Source of the DNA: UBA10518 sp022837185 | GTDB lineage: Bacteria; Desulfobacterota; Desulfobulbia; Desulfobulbales; Desulfobulbaceae | Direction of reading: 5' to 3' | Length of the DNA stretch: 64,000 nucleotides | Assembly (NCBI GenBank): GCA_034007705.1 | Contig: JAVEQK010000001.1 | Location: 62,001-126,000, forward strand | In this document: positions 51,593 through 61,062 of the stretch, piece after piece | How the letters are laid out: every line of letters starts with the position of its first letter | Position numbering within the stretch: position 1 is the first letter of the stretch | Program-made: the position numbers and the translations under genes | Notes under the pieces: generated by a model | Database searches by the model: none | The model's input: the letters and a program-made list of their open reading frames with translations, nothing else | What the model was told of the DNA's origin: nothing

Positions 51593-52543
51593 TTATGGCA
51601 GGCTGTCTTCGTAGAGGGCCGCCATTTTCGCAATTTCGTCCCTGACTTTCTCCCGCAGGAAATCAGGCTCCAGGATCCTTGCCTGGGAGCCGAACTGCAG
51701 GACCTTCATGATCAACTCCCGGTCATCGGCCACCGGCAGGCTGAGGACCAGGCCGTCCGGGCTCTCCTCAGCGGTCTGTCCGGGATGCCAGTGTTGGCGC
51801 CGGACTATTTCCGCGGCGGTGCCGGTGAGAAGAATCCGGGCCGGAAAGCGGCTCTCCGTGTCGCCCTTGAAGATCCCGAAGGCACCCTCCAGCCAGTCAT
51901 CATCGGGGGACAGGATATGGCTGACCGGCCTGTCCGTACGGCGGCTCCGGGTGATCCGGCCCAGGTGGAACATCCTTCTGGAGCCGCGCAGAAAGCACCA
52001 GGAGAGGATGTACCATCGTCCCTGGTAGTGGACCAGCTTCAGCGGATCGATGTCCCGCTCCGACATGTCCCCGGCCGGAGACCGATAAGTAATTCTGAGG
52101 GCGGTGCGGGAGAGCAGGCCGTTCAGCACATCCCCGAAAACAACGGGTGAAACGGTTTCGGTTTCAATCCATTCGCAGTGAATCAGGTCATCAAGCGCCT
52201 GGCGCCCGGGCGAGACGATGGAAGAAAGTTTTTTCCGCAGCCGCCGCATTTCCGGCAGACCGTCGAGCCCGGCCTCGCCGGCCATTTTTTCCAGCAGGCC
52301 GAGGAGCAGGATCAGTCCGGGCGTGTCCTCAAAGGGCAGGCGAAAGTCGCCATCGGTATAATAATAGCCGTTTTTCCGCTGGCTGAAGGTCAGGGGAGCC
52401 AACAGCCGGTCGCGCAGGTAGGAGATGTCCCGGTGAGCGGTGGCGGCAGACACCTCGAACTCCCGGATCAGGTCGCCGCTGTTGGGATACCGGTTGTCCC
52501 GGATGCGCGAGTGAAAATAATAGATACGTTCGAGCAGGCTCAT
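51593..52543 (-). CDS. WYL-domain (YafY-like) transcriptional regulator
   Basis: The 316-residue protein has an N-terminal HTH_11 (LLERIYYFHSRI; EVSAATAHRDISYLRDRLL) and a WYL domain (LRITYRSPAGDMSERDIDP; WYILSWCFLRGSRRMF), the ligand-binding fold of many regulators of DNA damage or defence genes. The ATG at 52543 is preceded by AAAGG. It is divergent from the next gene, and the shared region contains inverted heptamer arrays that could be its target. Confidence 0.87.
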   Translation of the reverse strand: MSLLERIYYFHSRIRDNRYPNSGDLIREFEVSAATAHRDISYLRDRLLAPLTFSQRKNGYYYTDGDFRLPFEDTPGLILLLGLLEKMAGEAGLDGLPEMRRLRKKLSSIVSPGRQALDDLIHCEWIETETVSPVVFGDVLNGLLSRTALRITYRSPAGDMSERDIDPLKLVHYQGRWYILSWCFLRGSRRMFHLGRITRSRRTDRPVSHILSPDDDWLEGAFGIFKGDTESRFPARILLTGTAAEIVRRQHWHPGQTAEESPDGLVLSLPVADDRELIMKVLQFGSQARILEPDFLREKVRDEIAKMAALYEDSLP

Positions 52544-52556
52544 TTTTTTAGCCTTT

Positions 52557-52738
52557 TAGGCTGTAGGCTGTAGGCTGTTAGGCTGCAGGCTATAGGCTGA
52601 CAGGTTATAGGCTATTTGGAAATTTTTGCGATCCAAACAAAGTGGGAGTGGATCACAAGATTTTCCGAAGCGGTCAATTTGCAATGGCGAACCGCCTGCA
52701 ATTCGACCTTTTTCAGCCTAACAGCCTACAGCCTAAAA
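52557..52738. repeat. Inverted arrays of TAGGCTG-type heptamers
   Basis: From 52557 to 52614 about eight copies of TAGGCTG or close variants run head to tail. From 52714 the complementary CAGCCTA unit is repeated three times (52714-52737) with another variant near 52751. The two arrays are inverted and 100 bases apart, between the divergent WYL regulator and hypothetical gene. Confidence 0.85.
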
Positions 52739-52851
52739 AGCTAATCGGCTGCAGCCTGAATTTTTTTTCAAAAAAATTCGCGGGTGCTCACTATATGACA
52801 AACCCCCTCTGGTACAGTCAAGGAAAAGAACAATACAGAAGGAGGTTTGGT

Positions 52852-53292
52852 ATGCGCTGCAAGATGATTTTCGGTCAGACACTGTTTTCGTTTTTCCATG
52901 AAGGACGCCATGACCTGCGCATCAAGGAGGTCCGCTTCCTGAACCGGGATCTGAAGGGGGAAATCAATGGTTCCACCCGCCTGCTGTACGACGAGGCGTC
53001 CGGCACCATCCAGCGGTATGTCAACGGCTCCGCGCCCATCGCCAGTCTGCCGGACGACATGGTCTGCTTCCTGGCCGAGGTGTCGAGGTGCTTCGGCCGG
53101 CTGACCGGCGATATGTCATGGGAGAAGGATGTCTGGCTGTGCGTCGACACCGAGGTGATCCCGGAGAAGGAAAAGGGTGAGTCCGAGTCGGACGGCCGGG
53201 AAGTTGTCGCGGCGCAAAGCGCCATGCCGCCGGTTCTGACCGGCGGCATGGCGGCGACCACACCGGCGGGCTGCCACGGGGCCGGGTATTGA
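52852..53292 (+). CDS. Hypothetical protein divergent from the WYL regulator
   Basis: A 146-residue protein (MRCKMIFGQTLFSFFHEGRH; RLLYDEASGTIQRYVNG; MSWEKDVWLCVDTEVIPEKEK) of no recognised family, cytoplasmic. AAGGAGG precedes the ATG at 52852. Its C-terminal third is low-complexity, and its coding sequence contains a 14-15-base-pair inverted repeat at 53221-53252. Confidence 0.7.
   Translation: MRCKMIFGQTLFSFFHEGRHDLRIKEVRFLNRDLKGEINGSTRLLYDEASGTIQRYVNGSAPIASLPDDMVCFLAEVSRCFGRLTGDMSWEKDVWLCVDTEVIPEKEKGESESDGREVVAAQSAMPPVLTGGMAATTPAGCHGAGY
53221..53252 (+). repeat. Long inverted repeat within a coding sequence
   Basis: GCCATGCCGCCGGT (53221-53234) and ACCGGCGGCATGGC (53239-53252) pair perfectly around TCTG, extended by one pair. 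It encodes MPPVLTGGM near the protein's end. No T-run follows. Confidence 0.75.
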
Positions 53293-53311
53293 GCCCGGCC
53301 GAAGCGGCAGC

Positions 53312-54229
53312 TTATCCGCGCAGCCGTTCCGGTTCGAAGAGGTTTTTTTCCATGTGCTTGATTTCGTCAATGCCGGAAATGACAATGGCCGGATCGGTCC
53401 GCAGCTCCTTCTCCGGCAGTTTGCCGGGGTAGTTGATGCTGCCCAGGATATGTTTTATGCAGTTGAGCCGGGCGAGCTTCTTGTCGTCCGAGCGGATGAT
53501 GGTCCAGGGCGCGATGGTGCGGTTGGATTCGTTGAGCATCTGAAATTTCTTGACGCTGTACTGGTCCCAGTACTGCTGGGCCAGGTTGTCCACCGGCGAG
53601 AGCTTGTAGTGCTTCAGGGGATCGGTCTGCCGGGCGTTGAAGCGTCTGTCCTGCTCCTCCTTGGAAACGGAAAAATAGAATTTGAACAGCTTGATGCCGT
53701 CCTTGACCAGGAGCTCCTCGAACAGGGGGACGTCCTTGAGGAACCGCTTGTGCTGTTCATCGGTGCAGAAGCCCATGACCGGCTCGACCATGGCCCGGTT
53801 GTACCAGGAGCGGTCGAACAGCACGAGTTCACCGGCCGCAGGGAGATGGGGGACATAGCGCTGAAAATACCACTGGGTTGTTTCCGTGTCGCTCGGCTTG
53901 GCCAGAGCGACGACCTTGACGTTTCTGGGGTTGAGGAAAGCAGTGATCCGCTTGATGGTCCCGCCCTTGCCGGCGGCGTCGCGGCCCTCAAAGATGGCCA
54001 GGATCCGGTCCCCCCTCTCCTTCATGGATTTCTGCAGCTTCATCAGTTCGATCTGCAGTTTTTTCAGCTCGATTTCGTATTCGATCCGTTTGACGCTGAT
54101 CCAGACGGGCACCCGGCCGTCCTTTTCCTCCTTGTTCCTGAATTTGTAGGCCGTGCCCTCCAGGGGTTTAAAATCGTCCGGGACTGTTTTCATGGCGGAG
54201 TTTTGCTCCTTACTGCTTTTTTTGGCCAT
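53312..54229 (-). CDS. ppk2: Polyphosphate kinase 2 family protein (first copy)
   Basis: The 305-residue protein has the Walker A ILAIFEGRDAAGKGGTIKR, Walker B-type LVLFDRSWYNRAMVEPVMGF and SVSKEEQDRRFNARQTDPLK, typical PPK2. It makes or uses polyphosphate with nucleoside mono- or diphosphates. The second PPK2 gene is upstream on the same strand, 28 bases away, so they form one operon. Confidence 0.92.
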   Translation of the reverse strand: MAKKSSKEQNSAMKTVPDDFKPLEGTAYKFRNKEEKDGRVPVWISVKRIEYEIELKKLQIELMKLQKSMKERGDRILAIFEGRDAAGKGGTIKRITAFLNPRNVKVVALAKPSDTETTQWYFQRYVPHLPAAGELVLFDRSWYNRAMVEPVMGFCTDEQHKRFLKDVPLFEELLVKDGIKLFKFYFSVSKEEQDRRFNARQTDPLKHYKLSPVDNLAQQYWDQYSVKKFQMLNESNRTIAPWTIIRSDDKKLARLNCIKHILGSINYPGKLPEKELRTDPAIVISGIDEIKHMEKNLFEPERLRG

Positions 54230-54257
54230 TTCCGGCTCCCTTGCCGTCTGTCCTGTT

Positions 54258-55256
54258 TTACGAAATAAACTTGCCGAATTTTTTGCGCTGCTCGGTCATG
54301 ATTTTCAGTTCCCGGTCACCGGGGATGATGATCTTCGGGTCGGGAGTGAAGTCAAGGGTCCGGCTGCGCCCGGTGTATTTGGCGGAGTTCAGGATCAGCT
54401 TGATGGTGTTGAGCCGGGCCTTGTGCTTGTCGTCCGATTTGACGACATACCATTTGGAAAATCTGGTGTGGGTCTTTTTGAGGAGCTGGAATTTCATCTC
54501 CGTGAACTGGTCCCATAACTCCTGGGCCTGGAGATCGACCTCGCTCAGCTTCCATTGGCGCAGGGGATCGTTTTTGCGCCGTTCGAAACGCCGGGCCTGC
54601 TCCTCCTTGGTGACCGAAAAATAGAGTTTGAGCAGGGTGGTCTTGCGGTCATCAATGAAGTTGCGTTCATAGGTGGTCACCTTGCTCATGAACCTCTTGT
54701 ACTGCTCACTGGTGCAGAAGCCCATGACCGGTTCGACCAGGGCCCGGTTGTACCAGGATCGGTCGAAAAGGACCATTTCCCCCGAACGGGGAAAGTGCTC
54801 GATGTAGCGCTTCATGTGCAGTTCGGTGCGCTGCATCTGGTTGGGTTTGCCAAGGGCCACGATCCGGTAGTGCTTTTCGTTCATGTACCGGGTTATCCGT
54901 CTGATCGTCCCGCCCTTGCCGGAAGCGTCCCGGCCGTCAAAGAGGATGATCATTTTCCGGCCGGTGCGCTCCATGTGTTTCTGGAGTTTGACCAGTTCGG
55001 CCTGATAGGGTTTGAGCTCCTCGGCATTGTAGTAATTTTCCAGGGCGATCTCGAGGATCTTGTCCTTGTCGCTTTTCCTGAGGACCTTGCGGATTTTTTT
55101 CCACCGTTCGGACGGTTCCCTGACCTGGTCGAGGTTCTTGTCGATCCGCTCCAGAGCTTCCCGGATGACGGCGGCCATCCGGGATGGAGGGGCTGGTTCC
55201 CTGGTTTTTTCCCTTTCCTTGCCTGATCCGGCCTGCCTGCCGGTTTTTGCTGCCAT
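54258..55256 (-). CDS. ppk2: Polyphosphate kinase 2 family protein (second copy)
   Basis: The 332-residue protein has an N-terminal charged extension of ~90 residues and the PPK2 core MIILFDGRDASGKGGTIRR, MVLFDRSWYNRALVEPVMGF and SVTKEEQARRFERRKNDPL. It shares the core with the downstream copy but differs enough to be an old duplicate. It is the first gene of the pair. Confidence 0.92.
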   Translation of the reverse strand: MAAKTGRQAGSGKEREKTREPAPPSRMAAVIREALERIDKNLDQVREPSERWKKIRKVLRKSDKDKILEIALENYYNAEELKPYQAELVKLQKHMERTGRKMIILFDGRDASGKGGTIRRITRYMNEKHYRIVALGKPNQMQRTELHMKRYIEHFPRSGEMVLFDRSWYNRALVEPVMGFCTSEQYKRFMSKVTTYERNFIDDRKTTLLKLYFSVTKEEQARRFERRKNDPLRQWKLSEVDLQAQELWDQFTEMKFQLLKKTHTRFSKWYVVKSDDKHKARLNTIKLILNSAKYTGRSRTLDFTPDPKIIIPGDRELKIMTEQRKKFGKFIS

Positions 55257-55402
55257 TCCTGCCTCCGGGATCGGACTGTTGCTGCATGTGGAAGATGGAG
55301 TGCGATAAATTCTCAGCCTACCATAAATTTGAAATAAAGTACAATTTTCCGCGTCCTGAGAGGGGAAAATCGGACACCGGAGAGGGGGCGCACTTCCGGC
55401 AG

Positions 55403-56125
55403 TCAGTTCAGTTTGCGGCCGGTACGGTACATTTCTTCGTAGATCGGCGGCAGGCGGTTCCGCCGGTGCCGGTCGATCACTTCGTCGATCGGATAGGGGC
55501 AGCGGCGCAGGCTGATCCCGATGGTGCCCGGTGACAGTTCGAGCACGCCATAGGAGGCCTCGGGGCTGCCGTCGAACATCCGTCCAACCGAGCCGGGATT
55601 GAGGAAGTGGACCCTGTCGATCACTTTATGGTACGGGGTGTGGGAATGGCCGCTGACAAGGATGTCGCAGTCCGTCCGGGCGGCCAGGTCCCGGAATCTG
55701 CTCGCCGGTGTGTCGGCGAAGAGAAATTCATTGTCGTCGTCCGGGCTGCCGTGGAACAGGCCGATCCGGAACCCTTCGACAACAAGACGGGCCCGGTTGG
55801 GCATGGCGGCCAGGTATTCCCGGTTTTCCGCCCTCAACTGTCCGGCGGTCCACTCGTACATGATCCGTTTTTCCGCCTTGCGGGGCTTTTTGAACGATCC
55901 TCCTTCCAGCAGCCTGAGCACCTTGGTGTCGGTGTTGCCGAGGATGGAGACAGCCTGGTGTTCCCGCAGCCAGTGCAGCGTTTCGTTGGGAAAGGGGGCG
56001 TACACGGTTGCGTCGCCGCAGTTGAGGATGATATCGATGCCCTCCCCCCGGCACCGGCGGTCAATTTCAGCCAGGGCGGGAAAGTTGCCGTGAATGTCGC
56101 TGAGGAGGAGAATTTTTGTCGGCAT
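55403..56125 (-). CDS. Metallophosphoesterase, YfcE-like
   Basis: The 240-residue calcineurin-type phosphoesterase has LLLSDIHGNFPALAEI, LNCGDATVYAPFP, ILGNTDTKVLRL, GLFHGSPDDDNEFLFA and LVSGHSHTPYHKV, the full set of dimetal ligands. It probably acts on phosphodiesters or phosphoproteins. The ATG at 56125 has no strong ribosome binding site. It lies upstream of the PPK2 pair on the same strand and just after the cardiolipin synthase gene. Confidence 0.88.
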   Translation of the reverse strand: MPTKILLLSDIHGNFPALAEIDRRCRGEGIDIILNCGDATVYAPFPNETLHWLREHQAVSILGNTDTKVLRLLEGGSFKKPRKAEKRIMYEWTAGQLRAENREYLAAMPNRARLVVEGFRIGLFHGSPDDDNEFLFADTPASRFRDLAARTDCDILVSGHSHTPYHKVIDRVHFLNPGSVGRMFDGSPEASYGVLELSPGTIGISLRRCPYPIDEVIDRHRRNRLPPIYEEMYRTGRKLN

Positions 56126-56160
56126 TGGCGGCCCGTGCAATACATTGATCAGAAGAAATG

Positions 56161-57621
56161 TTACAGAAGCGGTCCAAGGAGCAGGGCGGTGTTTTCCATG
56201 AACCGTTCGCCGAACGAGCGCCGGGCAAAGTGATCCGGGTCAAGCCGCCGGGCCTGCTTGATGTAGCGCAGCTGGACATTCCTCAGCTTTTCCGTGAATT
56301 CCCTGTTGTAGACAAACAGCGACAGTTCGAAATTCAGCCAGAAACTGCGCATGTCCAGGTTGACCGAACCGATGAGGCTGAAATCGTTATCCACGGTGAT
56401 GGTTTTGGAATGCAGCAGGCCCTCCCGGAATTTCAGGATTTTCACCCCGCTGCGGGTCAGTTCGCCGTACCGGGCCCGGCTGGCGTAATCCACCAGCCTG
56501 GAGTCGTTTTTTTCCGGCACGATGATGGATACGTCGACTCCTCTCTGGGACGCGGACTTGAGTGCGGCAAGAATGGCATTGTCCGGGACGAAGTAGGGGG
56601 AAGTGATGATGAGCTCACTGCGGGCCGCATAGATTGTCGTCAACAGGAGGTCATGGATTCCCCCCTGTTCAAAGCCGGGGCCTGATGGAACAAGCTGGAC
56701 CAGCGCGTCGCCGGCCGGCTCGACCCGGGGGATCCTGGCGATTTTGTCGAGCTCCTCCAGGCTGACGGCGCTTTCAATGAACCAGTCGTAAAAGAACGTC
56801 GCCGTCATCGCCTCCACCACCGGTCCCTGAACCCGGACCATGGTATCGATCCATTTCCCGACGTTTTCATTTTTTTTGAAGTCGAGGGGGTCAACCAGGT
56901 TCTGGCTGCCGGTGTAAGCTGTTTCCCCGTCGATGATCGCTATTTTCCGGTGATTGCGCAGATCGATCCGGACAAAAACGGCGCGGAATATACCGGCCGG
57001 CAGGGCTTCGACGATCTCGATGCCCCGGGCTTTCATTTTTCCGGCCAGGCCGCTTTTCAGGAAATCGGCGCTGCCGATGGAATCAAGCAGTACTCTGCAG
57101 GTCACACCCCGGGCCGCGGCCCGCAGGACGGCCTCGGCGATATCGTCGGCCAGACCGCCTTCCTCCCAGATGTAAAATTCGAGGAAACAGCTTTTCCGGG
57201 CCCGGTCAATGTCGGCCGTCAGGGACCGGAAAAAGGCGGCCGGATTATCAATCAGTTCGAGTCTGTTGCCGGGCAGGGTCGGGAGACCGAAAACCCGGCT
57301 TGCCTGGATCTCCACCGGCCGGCACTGGGGGTTGACATGGTTCCATTCCGCCTGGATCCGATGCTCCAGGCTGGTGACCCATTTCTTGAAAAGCGGTACG
57401 TTGTCGGCGGCGTGCGCCGCCCGCTTCTGGCCGAGCCTGTTTTCGCCGAGGAGGAGATAGATCACTGCCCCGAGAAAGGGAAGAAGGAGTATGACCACCA
57501 GCCAGGCGAGGGTGACGCTGGCCTCCCTCTTGCGCATGATGACCCGCAGGGACAGGACGATCCGGATCAACAGGTCGGCAAGAAATATGGAAGCGGTCAG
57601 GGTCCAGGAAAATTTCTCCAT
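56161..57621 (-). CDS. cls: Cardiolipin synthase (phospholipase D type)
   Basis: The 486-residue protein has two N-terminal membrane helices (FLADLLIRIVLSLRVIM; LAWLVVILLLPFLGAVIYLLL) and two HKD motifs: NHRKIAIIDGETAYTGSQN and LLHSKTITVDNDFSLIGSVN. It joins two phosphatidylglycerols to cardiolipin. Length and layout are standard. Confidence 0.92.
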   Translation of the reverse strand: MEKFSWTLTASIFLADLLIRIVLSLRVIMRKREASVTLAWLVVILLLPFLGAVIYLLLGENRLGQKRAAHAADNVPLFKKWVTSLEHRIQAEWNHVNPQCRPVEIQASRVFGLPTLPGNRLELIDNPAAFFRSLTADIDRARKSCFLEFYIWEEGGLADDIAEAVLRAAARGVTCRVLLDSIGSADFLKSGLAGKMKARGIEIVEALPAGIFRAVFVRIDLRNHRKIAIIDGETAYTGSQNLVDPLDFKKNENVGKWIDTMVRVQGPVVEAMTATFFYDWFIESAVSLEELDKIARIPRVEPAGDALVQLVPSGPGFEQGGIHDLLLTTIYAARSELIITSPYFVPDNAILAALKSASQRGVDVSIIVPEKNDSRLVDYASRARYGELTRSGVKILKFREGLLHSKTITVDNDFSLIGSVNLDMRSFWLNFELSLFVYNREFTEKLRNVQLRYIKQARRLDPDHFARRSFGERFMENTALLLGPLL

Positions 57622-57969
57622 GGGGCGCGGTCGGCATCAAATAGAAATAAAATAAATAACATATCATCCCTGATTCGCCATCGTGGGTCAAGAAAAATGT
57701 TGCCCGGGGAGAAGGTCTCTGTTTTTCTTTTCAATCCTTTTCTGTTAAACTGTACAGGAAATAGACATTGCCGGGAAGCTGTTTGTCGTTATAATGAGAC
57801 AGTTTCGGCCATGTGCGGAAACCCGCCGATGTCCAGGCAGCAGGCTGTCACCGCTGCCCGGCCCGGCGGCGGCCCGCTGCCGCCGCGACAGCCCGCGTAC
57901 CGTCCTGGCGGCCGGCAAACGGGCGATAAGTAGAGGCGACCCTTTTCGTAAATTCAATCCGGAGGCTCC
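57622..57969. other. Intergenic region between cardiolipin synthase and argJ
   Basis: About 350 bases separate the divergent genes. It holds the argJ promoter at 57768-57795 and AT-rich DNA near 57640-57660 likely for cls. No RNA gene recognised. Confidence 0.5.
57768..57795 (+). promoter_or_regulatory. Promoter of argJ
   Basis: TTGCCG (57768-57773) and TATAAT (57790-57795) with 16-base spacing, about 175 bases ahead of the argJ ATG. The long leader between may be regulatory. Confidence 0.5.
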
Positions 57970-59154
57970 ATGAACATTAAGGGATTTTCCGCCGCGGCCA
58001 TGGCGGCCGGCATCCGCTACAAGGACAGGCTGGACCTGGCTTTGATTTATTCGGAGGTGCCGGCGGTGGCAACCGGGGTCTTTACCACCAACAAGATCAA
58101 GGCCGCCCCTCTGCTCCTGGACATGGAGCGCCTCGGTCAGGGCAGGGCCCAGGCGGTGCTCATCAACAGCGGCAATGCCAATGCCTGCAACGGCCCGCAG
58201 GGCATGGAAACAGCAGTGGCCGCCAGCGCCGTTGCCGCCCGGGAGCTCGGCATCGACGAGAAACTGGTTCAGGTTGCCTCCACCGGGGTCATCGGCCAGC
58301 CGATGGACCTCAAGCCGTTCGAGGCCGCCGTCCCGCAGCTGGTTCGGAGCCTGTCCCCCGAGGGATTCGACGATGTGGCGAGGGCGGTCATGACCACCGA
58401 TACGGTCCCCAAGACCTCCGCCAGGCAGGTTGAAATCGACGGGGTCGAGGTCTCCCTGCTCGGAATCGCCAAGGGATCGGGCATGATCATGCCCGATATG
58501 GCCACCATGCTCTGTTTTATCATGACCGACGCCCAGATTGTCTTCCAGGAGCTGCAGGCCGTGGTGCGGCGATGCGTCGACCTGACGTTCAACAGGATCA
58601 CGGTGGACGGCGATACCAGCACCAATGACATGGTGCTGGCGCTGGCCAACGGCGCGGCCGGCAATACCTGGATAGACGAGGAAAATCCCCAGGGCCGCGA
58701 GGCCCTCGAGGCCGCCGTCCTCGACATCTGCCGTGATCTGGCCATCCAGATCGTCGCCGACGGCGAGGGGGCAACCAAGCTGGTGACCATCCGGATCATC
58801 GGCGCCCGGGATGACGAGGGAGCAATGGCGGCAGCCCAGACCATTGCCAATTCGGCCCTGGTCAAGACCGCCTTTTTCGGCGAGGACGCCAACTGGGGGC
58901 GCATCATGGCCGCCCTGGGCCGGTCGGGCTGCCTGTTTGATCCGGAAAAGGTCGCCATTTATTTCGACGACGCGCAGATGGTCAGGGACGGTGCAGGTCT
59001 CGGCGCCGCGGCGGAAGAGGCGTGTACCGCCGTGCTGCGGCAGGACCGCTTCACGGTGACCGTTGACCTGCAGGACGGGTTGGGGACGGCGGAAGTTCAT
59101 ACCTGCGACCTGTCGCTCGATTATGTCAGAATCAACGCCGATTACAGGTCCTGA
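57970..59154 (+). CDS. argJ: Ornithine acetyltransferase / N-acetylglutamate synthase
   Basis: The 394-residue protein starts MNIKGFSAAAMAAGIRYKDR and has the autoprocessing site KGSGMIMPDMATMLCF, in which the chain is cut before the nucleophilic threonine. Further motifs are GVFTTNKIKAAPLL, INSGNANACNG and GRIMAALGRSG-like GRIMAALGRS. It recycles acetyl groups in arginine synthesis. GGAGG precedes the ATG. Confidence 0.95.
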   Translation: MNIKGFSAAAMAAGIRYKDRLDLALIYSEVPAVATGVFTTNKIKAAPLLLDMERLGQGRAQAVLINSGNANACNGPQGMETAVAASAVAARELGIDEKLVQVASTGVIGQPMDLKPFEAAVPQLVRSLSPEGFDDVARAVMTTDTVPKTSARQVEIDGVEVSLLGIAKGSGMIMPDMATMLCFIMTDAQIVFQELQAVVRRCVDLTFNRITVDGDTSTNDMVLALANGAAGNTWIDEENPQGREALEAAVLDICRDLAIQIVADGEGATKLVTIRIIGARDDEGAMAAAQTIANSALVKTAFFGEDANWGRIMAALGRSGCLFDPEKVAIYFDDAQMVRDGAGLGAAAEEACTAVLRQDRFTVTVDLQDGLGTAEVHTCDLSLDYVRINADYRS

Positions 59155-59194
59155 GTCCGGGGCGGCAACATCCCTCTGCAGCGCGGAGACGGAT

Positions 59195-60187
59195 ATGGCG
59201 GACCGGGCCTCCCTTGATTGCGGTTCCGGGTTCCACGTGGAGCTGCGCCCGGAAATGTCGGTCCGGCAAGCCATGACGGCTGTGTACCGGGAACTGCTGG
59301 AGAAGATGCGGTGCAACGCAAAGGGTATTGTCGAAGACCTTGATATTGAGCATCTGCACGACTTCCGGGTGGCCGTGCGGCGGACCCGCTCCGGCCTGGG
59401 GCAGATGCGGGATGCCCTGCCGGTCAGGGAAACCGGGAAGTTCCGGCGGGAGTTTGCCTGGCTCGGGCATGTAACCGGACCGGTCAGGGACCTGGATGTC
59501 TGCCTGGGGCATGAACAACAGTACACCCTCCTTCTGCCGGAGAGCCTGCGGTCCGGGCTCACCCCGTTTTTCTCGGCCTTGAGGGCGCAGCGGGCCGTAG
59601 AGCGGGAAAGGCTGATCCGCCAGCTCGCCTCGGCCAGGTACCGGCGGCTCATCACAGCCTGGCAGGAATGTTTGGACCGATCCGGAGGAGAAAGCGGGCC
59701 TTCCGGCCGGCCGATGCTTGATGCGGTCCGGGAAATCCTGCAGCGCAGGTTCCGAACCGTCATCAGAGAGGGGAAGAAGATCCATTCCTCCTCTCCCCCG
59801 GAAAAGCTCCACCGTTTGCGAATCCGGTGCAAGAAGCTCCGGTATCTCCTTGAATTTTCGGCCTCCCTGTTTCCCCGGGAAGACATCGGCCCGGCCATCA
59901 GGCAGTTGAAACGGCTGCAGGAGAACCTCGGGGACTTCAATGACCGGGCCGTCCAGCAGGCAATCCTGGAGCACCACCTGGCGACTTTGCGGTCCGGTTC
60001 CCGCGCGGACCTGGAAACGGCCGCCTCCCTGGGCGGTCTGCTCGCCCGGCTGCATCATGACCAGCAAAGGGTCCGCCGGCAATTCGACAGGCGCTTCAGG
60101 GAATTCGCCCGGCCGGCCAATGTCGGGCTGTACGGCAGACTGATTGGCAAACAGGACCGTTCCGCCGGGACCGGTCACCGGGAGTAA
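59195..60187 (+). CDS. CHAD domain protein
   Basis: The 330-residue all-helical protein has the conserved histidine-rich CHAD helices: EDLDIEHLHDFRVAVRRTR, and EKLHRLRIRCKKLRYLLEF followed by LKRLQENLGDFNDRAV. CHAD domains bind polyphosphate through these basic faces. It lies downstream of argJ with GGAG ahead of the ATG and is followed by a SixA-like phosphatase; with PPK2 genes 4 kb away this forms a loose polyphosphate neighbourhood. Confidence 0.92.
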   Translation: MADRASLDCGSGFHVELRPEMSVRQAMTAVYRELLEKMRCNAKGIVEDLDIEHLHDFRVAVRRTRSGLGQMRDALPVRETGKFRREFAWLGHVTGPVRDLDVCLGHEQQYTLLLPESLRSGLTPFFSALRAQRAVERERLIRQLASARYRRLITAWQECLDRSGGESGPSGRPMLDAVREILQRRFRTVIREGKKIHSSSPPEKLHRLRIRCKKLRYLLEFSASLFPREDIGPAIRQLKRLQENLGDFNDRAVQQAILEHHLATLRSGSRADLETAASLGGLLARLHHDQQRVRRQFDRRFREFARPANVGLYGRLIGKQDRSAGTGHRE

Positions 60188-60344
60188 AAGGGATGGCCGC
60201 CCTCAAAGGCAGGGACACTGCCTGCTTCTCCCTGGAAGCAAAACGGGGGACCATGCGGCGGAAAACCATCGCCGCGCCCCACCCGCCCCAGCCGGCCGCC
60301 TGTACGAACTTCCGGCGCGGGCCGGAAACGGAAACGGCGCACCG

Positions 60345-60833
60345 ATGAAACGCCTCCTTCTCTGCCGCCATGCCAAATCAAGCTGGAAAGACAGTTCCCT
60401 GGCGGATATCGACAGGCCCCTGAACAAACGGGGGAAGATGAACGCGCCGGAAATGGGCCGGCGGCTGTTGGAAAGAGGGGTAAAGCCTGATCTGGTCGTT
60501 TCCAGCCCGGCCCGGCGGGCCTATGCGACGGCCGTCTATCTTGCCGGGGAATTGGGCGTGCCCGAGAGGGAGATCCGGGTTGTCGAGGCCATATACGACG
60601 CCTATCCCATGAAGCTGCTGGAAGTCATCCACGCCATCGATGCCGGCCATGACCAGGTCCTCATGGTCGGCCACAATCCGGAAACCACCGTACTCGCCAA
60701 TCTGCTCGGCCGGCTTCGGCTTGAAAACGTGCCGACCTGCGGAATCGTCGCCCTTGATTTTGGGGTCCGTTCCTGGGAGGAGATAGAAGAGGCGCAGGGC
60801 ACCCTCGTTTTCTTCGATTCCCCACGCCGGTGA
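60345..60833 (+). CDS. sixA: SixA-like phosphohistidine phosphatase
   Basis: The 162-residue histidine phosphatase has LLCRHAKSSWKD (the RHG-type motif), SPARRAYATAVYLA and VLMVGHNPETTVL, giving both catalytic histidines. SixA relatives remove phosphate from phosphohistidines. CHAD and SixA genes are often adjacent. The ATG at 60345 gives the conserved N-terminus. Confidence 0.9.
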   Translation: MKRLLLCRHAKSSWKDSSLADIDRPLNKRGKMNAPEMGRRLLERGVKPDLVVSSPARRAYATAVYLAGELGVPEREIRVVEAIYDAYPMKLLEVIHAIDAGHDQVLMVGHNPETTVLANLLGRLRLENVPTCGIVALDFGVRSWEEIEEAQGTLVFFDSPRR

Positions 60834-61062
60834 GGGATTGAAAGAAAGGGGTGGACCGGGCATGACGTTCATGCCCCCGGAAGCTTCCCCTTCCACAACC
60901 ATGGGGTGAGATCGGGCATGGCGCGGCCAAGGATGGATTTTTCCTTTTCAAAAGAATCCAATGAAAGTAACATATACGAATAATTTGTCATTTCCGCATT
61001 TCGGGCTGGTCCCCGCCAGGGGTCGGACGTGACCAACATGGGGATGGACGGAACGGAAAACC

